A program made the position numbers and the translations under genes. 19,266 bases of DNA, taken from contig JBOHAD010000046.1 of assembly GCA_050697555.1 (NCBI GenBank), positions 1 through 19,266 on the forward strand, in the 5' to 3' direction. Within the stretch, counting starts at the first letter, position 1, and each line of letters starts with the position of its first letter. This stretch comes from DASQWP01 sp050697555 (GTDB lineage Bacteria; Actinomycetota; Thermoleophilia; Gaiellales; Gaiellaceae). The notes below the pieces were generated by a model. The model ran no database searches. It was not told the DNA's origin and saw only the letters and a program-made list of their open reading frames with translations. This document shows, one piece after another, positions 6,276-14,472 of this stretch.

Positions 6276-7874
6276 CTACCAGCCGAGCTCGGGAGCTGCG
6301 TAGACCGCCTCGCCCTCGACGAGAGTGAGGAGCACGCACGCGTCCGCCACGTGCCCGCCTTCGACTTCGAAGAGGTCGCGGTCGACGACCACGAGGTCGG
6401 CGAGCTTGCCGGGCTCGAGCGAGCCCGTCTCCTCCTCGAGGAAGTTCACGTAGGCGGAGCCGCCCGTGAACGCGGCGAGGGCCGTGGACAGGTCGAGTGC
6501 CTCGCGCGGGAGGAGGGGGTCGGCGCCGCGATCGTCGGGCCGGATGCGGTTGACGGCCACTTCGAGCTGGTGCAGCGGGTCGGGGGTCGAGACGGTCCAG
6601 TCGCTTCCGAAGGCGAGGCGGGCGCCCGCGCGGTGGAGGCTGCCGAAGGGATACATGTACGCGGCGCGCTTCGGGCCGACGAACGGCTCGGTCAGCTCCG
6701 TGACGTAGGCCTCGCGGCAGGCCCAGTACGGCTGCGCGTTGGCGACGACGTCCAGCTCGCGGAAGCGCCGCACGTCGTCCGGGTGCACGAACTGGATGTG
6801 GGCGAGATGGTGGCGTGCGTCCCGGCGCCCGTTGGCCCGCTGGGCCGCCTCGACCGCGTCCAGCGACTCGCGTACGGCGCGGTCGCCGATCGTGTGCACG
6901 TGCACCTGGAACCCCTCGGCGTCGAGCAGCGTCACCATCCGCGCGAGCTCCTCGGGCTCGTGCATGGAGATCCCACGGTTCGCAGAGTCGACGTACGGCT
7001 CCAGCATGGCCGCCGTGAAGTTCTCCGCGACGCCGTCCTGGAAGATCTTCGCGCCCCGGATGCGTAGCCGCCCGAGCGAGCCGCGCGCTCGCAGCTCCAC
7101 GAGCTCGTCGACCTGCTCCTCGCTCTGCCCGCGATCCCAGAGGAGGTTGCCCTCCGTGCGCATCGTCAGCTCGCCTCGCTCCGCCAGCGCGCGGTAGGCG
7201 GCGAGCGTCTCGGCCGTCACCGTGGCGTCCTGCCAGGCGGTGATCCCGAGGGCATGCAGCTCCGCCTGGGCCAGGCGGATGCCCTCCTCCCACTCGCCGG
7301 CCGTCGTCGGCGGCAGGAGGCGCTCGACCAGCGCCATCGCGCCCTCGTGCAAGGTTCCCTGGGGCCCGCCGCCGGCGTCTCGCTCGACGCGCCCGTCGGC
7401 GGGATCCGGTGTGCCGGAGCCCACCTCCGCGAGCGCGAGCGCGCGGCTGCTCACCCAGGCGCTGTGGCCGTCCCGGTTCGTGAGGAAGGCGGGCCGGTCG
7501 CCGACGACGGCGTCGAGGTCCTCACGGCTCGGCGTCCCTCCCGGGAAGGAGTCCATCGACCAGCCGTCGCCGACGATCCACTCGCGCTCACCGTGTGCCG
7601 CCGCGTAGCGGGTGATCGCCGCCAGGCACTCCTCTCGCGAAACGCAGGCATGGAGGTCGCACTGCAGCTTCGACAGGCCGCCGTGCGGCGGGTGCAGATG
7701 CGCGTCCTGAAAGCCCGGAAGCACCATCTTCCCGCCGAGCTCCAGGACGCGCGTCCGAGGGCCTACCAGAGCGTCGATCTCGCCGGCCGTGCCGACGGCC
7801 GCGATCCGACCGCCGCGAACGGCGAGAGCCTCGACGCCGGAGCCGCCCGTGAGGACGAGGTCGGCGGGCTCCAC
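6276..7874 (-). CDS. Amidohydrolase family 3 (YtcJ-like) metal-dependent hydrolase
   Basis: The protein has 532 residues. GTG at 7874 lies one base after the stop of the upstream ABC ATPase gene, making this the last gene of the long operon. The N-terminus shows the small beta-sandwich followed by GFQDAHLHPPHG with the metal ligands His59 and His61. YtcJ-type motifs follow: GAKIFQDGV with a candidate carboxylated Lys, VHVHTIGDRAV, HHLAHIQFVHPDD and FGSDWTVSTPDP with the catalytic-type Asp. The family includes N-substituted formamide deformylase and many uncharacterised exoenzyme-like amidohydrolases. No signal peptide is present. Placement directly after an oligopeptide-type importer suggests it acts on the imported compound or on an intermediate in the cytoplasm. 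It could be an imidazolonepropionase-like or deformylase-type enzyme; the exact substrate is not readable. Confidence 0.9.
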   Translation of the reverse strand: MEPADLVLTGGSGVEALAVRGGRIAAVGTAGEIDALVGPRTRVLELGGKMVLPGFQDAHLHPPHGGLSKLQCDLHACVSREECLAAITRYAAAHGEREWIVGDGWSMDSFPGGTPSREDLDAVVGDRPAFLTNRDGHSAWVSSRALALAEVGSGTPDPADGRVERDAGGGPQGTLHEGAMALVERLLPPTTAGEWEEGIRLAQAELHALGITAWQDATVTAETLAAYRALAERGELTMRTEGNLLWDRGQSEEQVDELVELRARGSLGRLRIRGAKIFQDGVAENFTAAMLEPYVDSANRGISMHEPEELARMVTLLDAEGFQVHVHTIGDRAVRESLDAVEAAQRANGRRDARHHLAHIQFVHPDDVRRFRELDVVANAQPYWACREAYVTELTEPFVGPKRAAYMYPFGSLHRAGARLAFGSDWTVSTPDPLHQLEVAVNRIRPDDRGADPLLPREALDLSTALAAFTGGSAYVNFLEEETGSLEPGKLADLVVVDRDLFEVEGGHVADACVLLTLVEGEAVYAAPELGW

Positions 7875-7875
7875 G

Positions 7876-8880
7876 CTAGACCCGGATGCAGGCGGCGCGG
7901 TGCCTCTCCGTCGAGGCCGCCACCGGCCGGCGAAGCTCCGGATCGACGTCCTGGCACTCCGGGATCGCCATCGGGCACCGTGGGTGGAAGCGGCAGCCGG
8001 CCGGAATCCGCACCGGGTTGGGCGTCTCGCCGCGGAGGATCTCCGGTACCACGCGCTCCCGCGGATCCGGGCGCGGAACCACCGAGAGGAGCGCGCGCGT
8101 GTAGGGATGCTGCGCGTTGTCGACGACCTCGCGCGCCGGGCCCTCCTCCACGATTCGGCCCAGGTACATGACCGCGATCCGGTCGGCATAGCGGGCCGCC
8201 GTCGAGAGGTCGTGCGTGATCATGAGGATGGCGAGCCCGCGCGCGCGGAGGTCGTCCAGAAGCGCCAGGATCCCCGCCCGCACGGAGACGTCGAGCATCG
8301 AGACCGGCTCGTCTGCCACCAGCAGCTCGGGGTGGAGGACGAGGCTCGCGGCGATGGCGACGCGCTGCCGTTGCCCGCCCGAGAGCTCGTGCGGATAGCG
8401 GTCGAGATAGAGCCCCGCGGGGGAGAGGCCGGCAAGCTCGAGCGCCTGCTCGGCCTCCCGCCGCCGCTCCTCCTTCGAGCCGATCCCATGGACGAGCAAG
8501 GGCTCCTCGACGGTGGCGCGCACGCGGAAGCGGGGGTCGAGGGACTCGTACGGATCCTGGTAGATGAGTTGCATGCGCCGCCGCAGCGGCCGCAGATCCC
8601 GGTGCGAGAGCCCGGTGATGTCCTTCCCGTCGAAGCGAATCGCGCCCTCGGCGGGGTCGACGAGCCGGAGCACGCTCTGCGCGGTCGTCGTCTTCCCGCA
8701 GCCCGACTCGCCCACGAGAGCCAGCATCTCGCCGCGCCGGAGGGCAAAGGAGACGCCCTCGACGGCGTGCACCCGTTCGCGCGGCCGGCGGCTGAGCGCT
8801 CCGACGATGCCGCGCGGGACGTGGTAGTGCGTGACGAGCCCCTCGACCTCGAGGAGCGGCCCGGAGCCGTTCGTCGTCAC
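7876..8880 (-). CDS. Oligopeptide/dipeptide ABC transporter ATP-binding protein (OppF/DppF-type)
   Basis: The protein has 334 residues from GTG 8880, whose GTGA overlaps the stop of the OppD-type gene; a GAGGTG ribosome-binding site sits 7 nt upstream. Walker A is GESGCGKT (57-64), the Q-loop follows in LIYQDPYESLDPRF, the ABC signature is LSGGQ (166-170), Walker B is LLVADE (186-191) and the switch His is 223 (ITHD). The C-terminal region has the oligopeptide-transporter extension (QHPYTRALL, then a Cys-rich CRFHPRC...C cluster) diagnostic of OppD/OppF subunits. It pairs with the next ATPase gene to power import. It carries the usual F-subunit organisation, with an insertion (VPRGIVGALSRRPRERVHAV) ahead of the core strand. 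Confidence 0.93.
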   Translation of the reverse strand: MTTNGSGPLLEVEGLVTHYHVPRGIVGALSRRPRERVHAVEGVSFALRRGEMLALVGESGCGKTTTAQSVLRLVDPAEGAIRFDGKDITGLSHRDLRPLRRRMQLIYQDPYESLDPRFRVRATVEEPLLVHGIGSKEERRREAEQALELAGLSPAGLYLDRYPHELSGGQRQRVAIAASLVLHPELLVADEPVSMLDVSVRAGILALLDDLRARGLAILMITHDLSTAARYADRIAVMYLGRIVEEGPAREVVDNAQHPYTRALLSVVPRPDPRERVVPEILRGETPNPVRIPAGCRFHPRCPMAIPECQDVDPELRRPVAASTERHRAACIRV

Positions 8881-9857
8881 GCCGGCACCTCGCGGGGCGC
8901 CGTGTTCAGGTGGCAGGCGGCCTCGCGCCCGGGACCCACGCCGAGGAGCGCCGGATGCTCCTCGGCGCACGGCGCAAAGGCCCGGTCGCACCGCGGTGTG
9001 AAGGGGCAGCCGGCAATCGGCTGGTCGAGCCGCGGTGGTGCGCCCGGGATGGAGGCGAGCTCTCCGTGGCCGTGCAGGTCCGGCGTGGCGGCGTACAGAA
9101 GACGTGTGTAGGGATGGCGCGGCTCGTGGTGGAGCGCGTCCACCGGCCCCGTCTCGACGATCTCGCCCGCGTACATGACCGCCGCCCGCCCACACACCTG
9201 CGCGACGACGGGGAGGTCATGCGTGACGAGCACGACCGCGAGGTCGAAGTCGTTTGCCAGGGCGGTCAGGAGCTCGAGGATCTGCGCCTGCACCATGACG
9301 TCGAGCGCCGTCGTCGGCTCGTCCGCCAGGAGCACCTTCGGGTTGCAGGCGAGTGCCATGGCGAGTGCCGCCCGCTGGCGCATCCCCCCGGAGAACTCGT
9401 GCGGGTAGCGGGAGGCGCGGGAGGCGGGGATGCCGACGCGCTCGAGCAGCTCTGCCACGCGCCGCCTGGCCTCCTTGCCCTCGGCGACGCCGTGGAGCTC
9501 CATCGGCTCGACGATCTGGTCGCCCACCCGCTTCACCGGGTTGAAGGCGTTCATCGCCCCCTGGAAGACCATGGCGACGTCGCGCCAGCGGTGCGGTCGC
9601 GCGCTCCGCTCCCCGCGGACGAGCACGTCCTGCCCGGCGACGAGCACGCGGCCCGCCACGGAGGCGTTCGGAGGGAGCAGGCCCATGACGGCCAGGATCG
9701 TCGTCGTCTTTCCGCTGCCCGACTCGCCCACGAGCCCGACCCGCTCGCCGGCCTCGAGCGTGAAGCTCACGCCCCGGACCGCATGCAGCTCGACCCCGCC
9801 TTCGAGCTCGAACCAGACGTGGAGGTCCTCGACCTCGAGTACGGGCTCTTGGCTCAG
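8877..9857 (-). CDS. Oligopeptide/dipeptide ABC transporter ATP-binding protein (OppD/DppD-type), probable CTG start
   Basis: The protein has about 326 residues. No ATG, GTG or TTG lies near the domain start (LEVEDLHVWFELEGG). The best initiation site is CTG at 9857, which forms a CTGA overlap with the permease stop and sits 8 nt after a perfect GGAGGAG ribosome-binding site. From there, Walker A is GESGSGKT (44-51), the ABC signature FSGGM (155-159, a common D-subunit variant), Walker B VLLADE (175-180) and the switch His213 (VTHD). The C-terminal oligopeptide extension (RHPYTRLLYAATPDL, then GCPFTPRC...C) is present. The frame stays open further upstream but the sequence there (Arg/Pro/Ala-rich) is antisense-like coding noise from the permease gene. 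The neighbouring subunits confirm the assignment. Confidence 0.92.
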   Translation of the reverse strand: MSQEPVLEVEDLHVWFELEGGVELHAVRGVSFTLEAGERVGLVGESGSGKTTTILAVMGLLPPNASVAGRVLVAGQDVLVRGERSARPHRWRDVAMVFQGAMNAFNPVKRVGDQIVEPMELHGVAEGKEARRRVAELLERVGIPASRASRYPHEFSGGMRQRAALAMALACNPKVLLADEPTTALDVMVQAQILELLTALANDFDLAVVLVTHDLPVVAQVCGRAAVMYAGEIVETGPVDALHHEPRHPYTRLLYAATPDLHGHGELASIPGAPPRLDQPIAGCPFTPRCDRAFAPCAEEHPALLGVGPGREAACHLNTAPREVPA

Positions 9858-10813
9858 CGTGCCTGCTCCTCCGGGACAGGTCGCAGGCGGAAGTGGCGCA
9901 CGGACAAATGGCCCACGCGCAGGCGCGGATTGAGAGAGTCCTCGAGCGCGCGTCCGAGCATCGTGCAGGCAAGGACGACCACGACGACCGCGAGCCCGGG
10001 CGGGACGACGGCCCACCACGCGTCCACCGAGATCGCGCTCCGGGAGAAGGCGTTCTCGATCAGCTTGCCCCAGGAGATGAGCGTCGGGTCGCCGAGCCCG
10101 AGGAACGCGATCGCCGTCTCCGCGAAGATGGCGACCGCGATCGAGAGCACGGTGATGGCGACGAGCAGGGGCGCCACCTGCGGGAGGACGTGGCGGAAGA
10201 GGACGCGTGAGTGCCCGGCCCCGAGCGCCCGCGCGCGCTTCACGTACACGCGCTCGCGCACGCTCTTGACCTGCGCGCGCACGACGCGCGCGGTCGTCGT
10301 CCAGTAGATGACCCCGATGATCAGGATGATGTTCGTCAGGCTTCGTCCCCAGATCGCGGCGACGACGAGCATGAGCGGGATGTCCGGGATGACGAGGAAG
10401 TAGTCGGTGAGCCGCATGAGGACGATGTCCGTCTTGCCGCCGAAGTAGCCGGCCAGGAGCCCGATCGCGCCGCCGATCAGCATGGAGACGAGGGCGGCCG
10501 CGAACCCGACGATGAGGGAGACGCGCGCGCCGTGGAGCATGAGCGTGAGCATGTCGAAGCCGGCGTCGTCGAGGCCGAGCCAGTGCCCCGACGACGGCGC
10601 CTCGAAGACGTCGCCGACCCTCTCGCGCTCCCCGTAGGGGGCGATGTAGGGAGCGAGCGCGGCGACGGCGACGAAGGCGAGCAGGACGAGCGCGCCGATC
10701 GTCGCCTGCGGCTGCGTGCGGATGACCGACCAGACGACGTGGCGACGCCGGCGTGGCTCCTCGAACTGGTCGGGATCCCGGGTCAGGAGCTCGGGTGCTG
10801 GGACGCTCGTCAT
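9854..10813 (-). CDS. ABC transporter permease, OppC/DppC-type
   Basis: The protein has 319 residues from ATG 10813, which overlaps the OppB-type stop by ATGA. The cytoplasmic N-terminus is rich in Arg (RRRRHVVW) and leads into a first membrane helix (about residues 35-56, ATIGALVLLAFVAVAAL), as in OppC proteins. The characteristic HWLGLDDAGFDMLTLMLHGARVSLIVG stretch follows, then further helices and the cytoplasmic coupling loop EAA-like motif (VYVKRARALGAGHSRVLFRHVLPQ), then FAETAIAFLGLGDPTLISWG, a strong OppC hallmark. The C-terminus is positively charged (RALEDSLNPRLR), as expected. It forms the inner-membrane channel with the OppB-type subunit. The last codons (PEEQAR) double as the ribosome-binding site of the downstream ATPase gene. 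Confidence 0.94.
   Translation of the reverse strand: MTSVPAPELLTRDPDQFEEPRRRRHVVWSVIRTQPQATIGALVLLAFVAVAALAPYIAPYGERERVGDVFEAPSSGHWLGLDDAGFDMLTLMLHGARVSLIVGFAAALVSMLIGGAIGLLAGYFGGKTDIVLMRLTDYFLVIPDIPLMLVVAAIWGRSLTNIILIIGVIYWTTTARVVRAQVKSVRERVYVKRARALGAGHSRVLFRHVLPQVAPLLVAITVLSIAVAIFAETAIAFLGLGDPTLISWGKLIENAFSRSAISVDAWWAVVPPGLAVVVVVLACTMLGRALEDSLNPRLRVGHLSVRHFRLRPVPEEQAR
9866..9872 (-). promoter_or_regulatory. Ribosome-binding site (GGAGGAG) for the CTG start at 9857
   Basis: On the minus strand GGAGGAG lies 8 nt before CTG 9857 and within the last codons of the permease gene. It decides the start of the OppD-type ATPase because no standard start codon exists nearby. Confidence 0.65.
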
Positions 10814-11778
10814 CCGGTGATTCGCGGGTCGAGCTTGAAGTAGAGGAGGTCGGCGACGAAGTTGGCCACGATCACCGAGAGGGTGAGAAGCAGGAACGCG
10901 CCCTGGAGCATCGGGTAGTCGCGGTCGAAGACGGCTTCGTAGGTCGCCAGGCCGATGCCCGGGTACGAGAAGACCGCCTCGACGAGGATGTCGCCGCCGA
11001 TGACGTAGCCGAGCGTGATGGCGGCGAGCGTCACGATGGGGAGCAGCGACGTGCGCAACGCATGCCGGCGCACGATGCCGAAGCTGGAGAGGCCCTTGGC
11101 CCGGGCGGTCATGATGTAGTCCTCGCCGAGCGCCTCCAGCATCGAGGAGCGGACGATGAGGGCGTACTGCCCGTAGAGAACGAGCCCGAGCGTCGCCGAC
11201 GGCAGGATCATGTGCTCGAGCCGGTCGAGCACGACCGTCCACCAGGAGGGGTTCGTGAACTCGATGAACGGGTCGGCGATCCCCGAGGCCGGCAGCGTCC
11301 CGGCGAAGAGGATGAGCAGCATGAGCCCGAACCACTGCTGCGGCATGGAGTAGAAGAAGAGCGAGGTCGAGACTCCGCTCCAGTCGAGGAAGGTCCCGCG
11401 CCGCCAGGCCGTCAGGACCCCCACGGCGACGCCGAGGACCACGGCGATGAGGTACCCGAGCCCGACCATGGGCAGCGTGTTCAGGATCGGCTGCCTGAGC
11501 TCGTTCCACACCGGCTGGCGCGTGACGAACGAGCGCCCGAGGTCGCCCTGGGCGAGTTCCTTCAGGTAGATGCCGTATTGCTCGAGCTTGGACTTGTCCA
11601 GCCCGAGCTCCGTGTGGAGCGCCTCCCGGAACTCGGGCGTGCAGTTGCGGCAGGAGCGGAGGCTCGAGGTGGCGTCCCCGGGAGCGGCGCGGAAGAGGAC
11701 GAAGTTGAGCGTGACGGCGACGAACACCGTCATCAAGGCGAAGAGCGTCCGCTTGACGACGTAGTCGGCGCCGCGCAC
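10810..11778 (-). CDS. ABC transporter permease, OppB/DppB-type
   Basis: The protein has 322 residues from GTG 11778, with an AGGAGG ribosome-binding site at 11794-11789, 10 nt upstream. The N-terminal membrane helix (about residues 9-29, RTLFALMTVFVAVTLNFVLFR) and the RAAPGD motif are hallmarks of OppB subunits. QGDLGRSFVTRQPVWNEL follows, then a transmembrane block, the EAA coupling loop (EALGEDYIMTARAKGLSSFGIVRRHALR) and the C-terminal VEAVFSYPGIG and LDPRI elements typical of the family. Residues 41-46 (SCRNC) bring two Cys into the first periplasmic loop, which I do not recognise as standard. It overlaps the OppC-type gene by ATGA. A 34-bp gap separates it from the substrate-binding-protein gene. 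Confidence 0.94.
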   Translation of the reverse strand: MRGADYVVKRTLFALMTVFVAVTLNFVLFRAAPGDATSSLRSCRNCTPEFREALHTELGLDKSKLEQYGIYLKELAQGDLGRSFVTRQPVWNELRQPILNTLPMVGLGYLIAVVLGVAVGVLTAWRRGTFLDWSGVSTSLFFYSMPQQWFGLMLLILFAGTLPASGIADPFIEFTNPSWWTVVLDRLEHMILPSATLGLVLYGQYALIVRSSMLEALGEDYIMTARAKGLSSFGIVRRHALRTSLLPIVTLAAITLGYVIGGDILVEAVFSYPGIGLATYEAVFDRDYPMLQGAFLLLTLSVIVANFVADLLYFKLDPRITG

Positions 11779-11812
11779 GAGCGTCCGTCCTCCTCGGTGT
11801 CCTAGCCCGGTC

Positions 11813-13495
11813 TCATCCCACCTGGTGGGGGTCGGTCCAGGGCAGCTTCGAGTACGCGGTCAGATCGGGATGGAAGCCGTCCCAGTTGTTCCGCCAGACG
11901 GTGATGTAGTCGAGCGTGGCGATGTGGATGTACGGGCGATCGCGGGCGTGGATCTCCTGCATCTCCCAGACGATCTGCTTGCGCTCCTCCTGGTCGACGG
12001 TGACGCCCTGCTCGCGGTAGAGCTCGTCGTACTCCTCGTTGCAGTAGCCCGTGTCGCTCCAGCCGCCCCACTGGTCGCACGTCGTCACGGAGAGGACGAA
12101 GTCGGGATCGAGGTAGCCGACCCAGCTCCACATGGCGAGGTCGAAGGACTCGTACTTGGAGTCGGGCTTCAGGATCTCCTCGAAGGCCGTCGTGTCGTCC
12201 AGAGCCTTCGGCGTCACCTTGATGCCGACCTGCTCGAGGCCCCTCTGGATGATCTCGAACGAGCGCTGCACGCCCTGCACGCCGGTGGGCGTGATGATCT
12301 CGTACGCCATCGGCTCGCCCTCCTCGTCCCGACGGATGCCGTCGGAGCCCCGCTCGTACCCGGCCTCGTCGAGGATCTGGTTGGCCCTGTCGATGTCGTA
12401 CGGGAGCGGTTCGACGTTCGGGTTCACCCACTCGCCGGCCTGCGGGGCGACGATGCTCGCCACCGGCTGGGCGTACCCCGCGTAGACGACCTCGGCGATC
12501 TCCTCGCGGTCGATCGCGTGCTCGAAGGCCTCGCGCACCTCGGGGTCGAGGAGCTCGCGGTTGTTCGGCTTGTCGGGGTTCGAGTTGAAGATGACGTTCT
12601 TCGTGTCCGTGCTCTCCACGTTCGAGACGACGACGTCCTCGTTGGCCTCGAGCGTGGGGATCGCGTTGAAGGGCACCTCCTCGAGGTAGTCGAGCTCGCC
12701 GGCCTCGAAGGCGGCCAGGAGGGCGTCCTCGTTCTCGAAGTGCTGGTAGCCGACCGCGTCGACGTTCGGCTCGGTCCCGTAGTAGTTGGGGTTCTTCTCG
12801 AAGATCGTCGTCCCCTTGCGGTCGAAGCGCGCGACGACGAAGGGGCCGGCCCCGACGACGGGCAGGTCCTCCTGGAGGTTCCAGGCCTTCAGTCCCCGAC
12901 CGTTGTTGCCGACGTGCTCCGCCCAGACGTGCTGCGGCAGGATGAAGAACTGCTGCAGCTGGGGCAGCACGTTGCCGACCGGACGCTCGTAGGTGGTCAC
13001 GAGCGTCTGCGGGTCGGGCGCGTCGAGGCTCTCCACGTGCGAGAGGAAGGGCGCGAGGATCGACGTCGGGCCGTCGGCGTACTCGAGCACGGTCTCCCCG
13101 GTCCAGACGGCGTCCTCGGCCGTCAGCGGCTGCCCGTCCGACCACTGGGCTTCCTTGAGGTGGAACGTCCAGGTGAGCCCGTCCTCGGACGTCTCCCAGC
13201 TCTCGGCGAGGTCGCCCTCCCACTCGAACTCAGGGCTGTACTGGACGAGCAGGGGATACTGGATCACGAACGCCTGGTACGACTCGGCGTTGAAGGCGAC
13301 GAAGGGGTTGATGGAATCGATCTCGCCGGTCGTGCCGATGCGGAGGATGCCGCCCTTGACGACTTCGGCCTCACCGTCCTCCTGCCCGGTGCCGGTCGGT
13401 GTCGCCTCGCCGCCCGGGTCGTCGGAGCCGCCGCAGCCGGCGACGGCGAGCAGGACGGTCAGGATCGCAGCCGCCCGCAGGGCGCGCTTCGTCAT
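11813..13495 (-). CDS. Lipoprotein substrate-binding protein of oligopeptide ABC transporter (SBP family 5)
   Basis: The protein has 560 residues from ATG 13495. The signal peptide (MTKRALRAAAILTVLLAVAG) is followed by Cys21 in the lipobox LAVAGC, so the mature protein should be lipid-anchored at the outer face of the membrane. A Gly/Asp/Glu/Thr linker (to about residue 46) leads into GGILRIGTTGEIDSINPF, a typical N-terminus of solute-binding family 5 (OppA/DppA/NikA class). The length and the AESWETSEDGLTWTFHLKEAQWSDGQPLTAEDAV signature match the family. The strong ribosome-binding site GGAGGAG at 13506-13500 contrasts with weak sites on the neighbours and fits the need for excess binding protein. 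The gene overlaps the S66 gene by ATGA and is followed after 34 bp by the permease genes. Confidence 0.95.
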   Translation of the reverse strand: MTKRALRAAAILTVLLAVAGCGGSDDPGGEATPTGTGQEDGEAEVVKGGILRIGTTGEIDSINPFVAFNAESYQAFVIQYPLLVQYSPEFEWEGDLAESWETSEDGLTWTFHLKEAQWSDGQPLTAEDAVWTGETVLEYADGPTSILAPFLSHVESLDAPDPQTLVTTYERPVGNVLPQLQQFFILPQHVWAEHVGNNGRGLKAWNLQEDLPVVGAGPFVVARFDRKGTTIFEKNPNYYGTEPNVDAVGYQHFENEDALLAAFEAGELDYLEEVPFNAIPTLEANEDVVVSNVESTDTKNVIFNSNPDKPNNRELLDPEVREAFEHAIDREEIAEVVYAGYAQPVASIVAPQAGEWVNPNVEPLPYDIDRANQILDEAGYERGSDGIRRDEEGEPMAYEIITPTGVQGVQRSFEIIQRGLEQVGIKVTPKALDDTTAFEEILKPDSKYESFDLAMWSWVGYLDPDFVLSVTTCDQWGGWSDTGYCNEEYDELYREQGVTVDQEERKQIVWEMQEIHARDRPYIHIATLDYITVWRNNWDGFHPDLTAYSKLPWTDPHQVG

Positions 13496-14472
13496 CGTGC
13501 TCCTCCCTCTCCCCCCGTCGTCAGTCCGCTGTGTGCAAGCGTGAGCGTCCTGGCGTCGGCGTCGAGTGTCGCTTCCACCCCGAGCGGAATGGTCGCCAGG
13601 TGCTTTCCGTGTCCCAAGGGAAGCTTGTATAGCACGGGAACCCCCATCGGCTCCAGATACTTCTCCAGGACGTCCTCGATCGATCTCGTTCTTGGCCATT
13701 CGGGCCTGGTCTCGCGCCAGTCGCACTTCTCCATGTCACCGACTACGACTCCGCGCACCCCGGCGAGTTTGCCCGCGTGCCCGAGCTGGGTGAGCATTCC
13801 GTCGACGTACCAGGGCGGCGCGTCGTAGTCCTCGAAGAAGAGGATGGCGCCGTCGAGATCGACCTCCCAGGGCGTGCCCAGCGTCTGAAGGAGGAGCCAG
13901 AGGCAGCCGCCCGCGAGCGGCGCGGTCACCTTGCCGCCGCTCAGGGCGCGCACGTAGGGGTCGTCCGGGTCGGTCGGCACGTTTCCGTCTCCCTGGCCGC
14001 GGAGCACGCGGAGGAGACGCTCGCGCGTGAAGTCTGACGTCTCCTTGTCGCCCACGCCCACGAGCCCGTAGGCGTAGAACGTGGCGAGGCCCGTCCGCTG
14101 CCGGATGGCCACGTGGAGGGCCGTGATGTCCGAGTAGCCGAGGAACGGCTTCGGATTCGCCGCGATGACGTCGAAGTCGAGGTGGGGGATCGTCTGGGCC
14201 GAGCCGTAGCCGCCCTGGAGGCACTGGACGACGTCCACCTCCGGGTCGGCGAACATCCCCATGAGGTCGGCGGCGCGGCCGCGCTCGTCCCCCGCGACGT
14301 AATCGTCGCGGGCGAAGACGTGCTCGCCGAGCGTCACCCGGTAGCCCTGCGACTGCCACCACTCCACGCCGCGGAGCACCTCGGAGCGGTTCTCGAAGCC
14401 GCTCGCGGGAGCAGCGACGCCGATCGTGCCGCCCTCGGGAAGCGGCGGGCCGAAGAGGGTCGCTTCCGTCAC
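13492..14472 (-). CDS. S66 family peptidase (LD-carboxypeptidase / MccF-like)
   Basis: The protein has 326 residues from GTG 14472 (GTGA overlap with the upstream C45 gene). The Ser-Glu-His catalytic set of S66 enzymes is visible: Ser114 in LGYSDITAL, Glu214 in ILFFEDYD and His288 in LPLGHGKH. GTIGVAAPASG (15-25) and QGGYGS (86-91) are standard family motifs. Two functions are known in S66: muropeptide LD-carboxypeptidases (LdcA) that trim cell-wall tetrapeptides, and MccF-type enzymes that cleave amides of microcin C-like aminoacyl nucleotides and give immunity. The protein has no signal peptide, as is usual for both. Being sandwiched between a C45 amidase and an oligopeptide importer suggests that it acts on imported peptide-like material rather than on cell-wall recycling alone; this is inference. 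Its ATGA overlaps the start of the binding-protein gene. Confidence 0.9.
   Translation of the reverse strand: MTEATLFGPPLPEGGTIGVAAPASGFENRSEVLRGVEWWQSQGYRVTLGEHVFARDDYVAGDERGRAADLMGMFADPEVDVVQCLQGGYGSAQTIPHLDFDVIAANPKPFLGYSDITALHVAIRQRTGLATFYAYGLVGVGDKETSDFTRERLLRVLRGQGDGNVPTDPDDPYVRALSGGKVTAPLAGGCLWLLLQTLGTPWEVDLDGAILFFEDYDAPPWYVDGMLTQLGHAGKLAGVRGVVVGDMEKCDWRETRPEWPRTRSIEDVLEKYLEPMGVPVLYKLPLGHGKHLATIPLGVEATLDADARTLTLAHSGLTTGGEGGAR
13500..13516 (-). promoter_or_regulatory. Strong ribosome-binding site for the substrate-binding protein
   Basis: A 17-base purine run on the minus strand (13516-13500) ends in GGAGGAG, 4 nt before ATG 13495 (6 nt counted from the GGAGG core). The same bases encode the C-terminal Gly-Gly-Glu-Gly-Gly of the upstream S66 gene. 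It is the strongest such site in the operon, consistent with higher translation of the binding protein than of the surrounding enzymes. Confidence 0.65.

Noticed and set aside
11825..13828. Long plus-strand open frame (667 codons) opposite the substrate-binding protein
   Set aside because: It is antisense to a clear lipoprotein gene, with low-complexity Val/Leu/Arg/Asp-rich translation and no recognisable domain.
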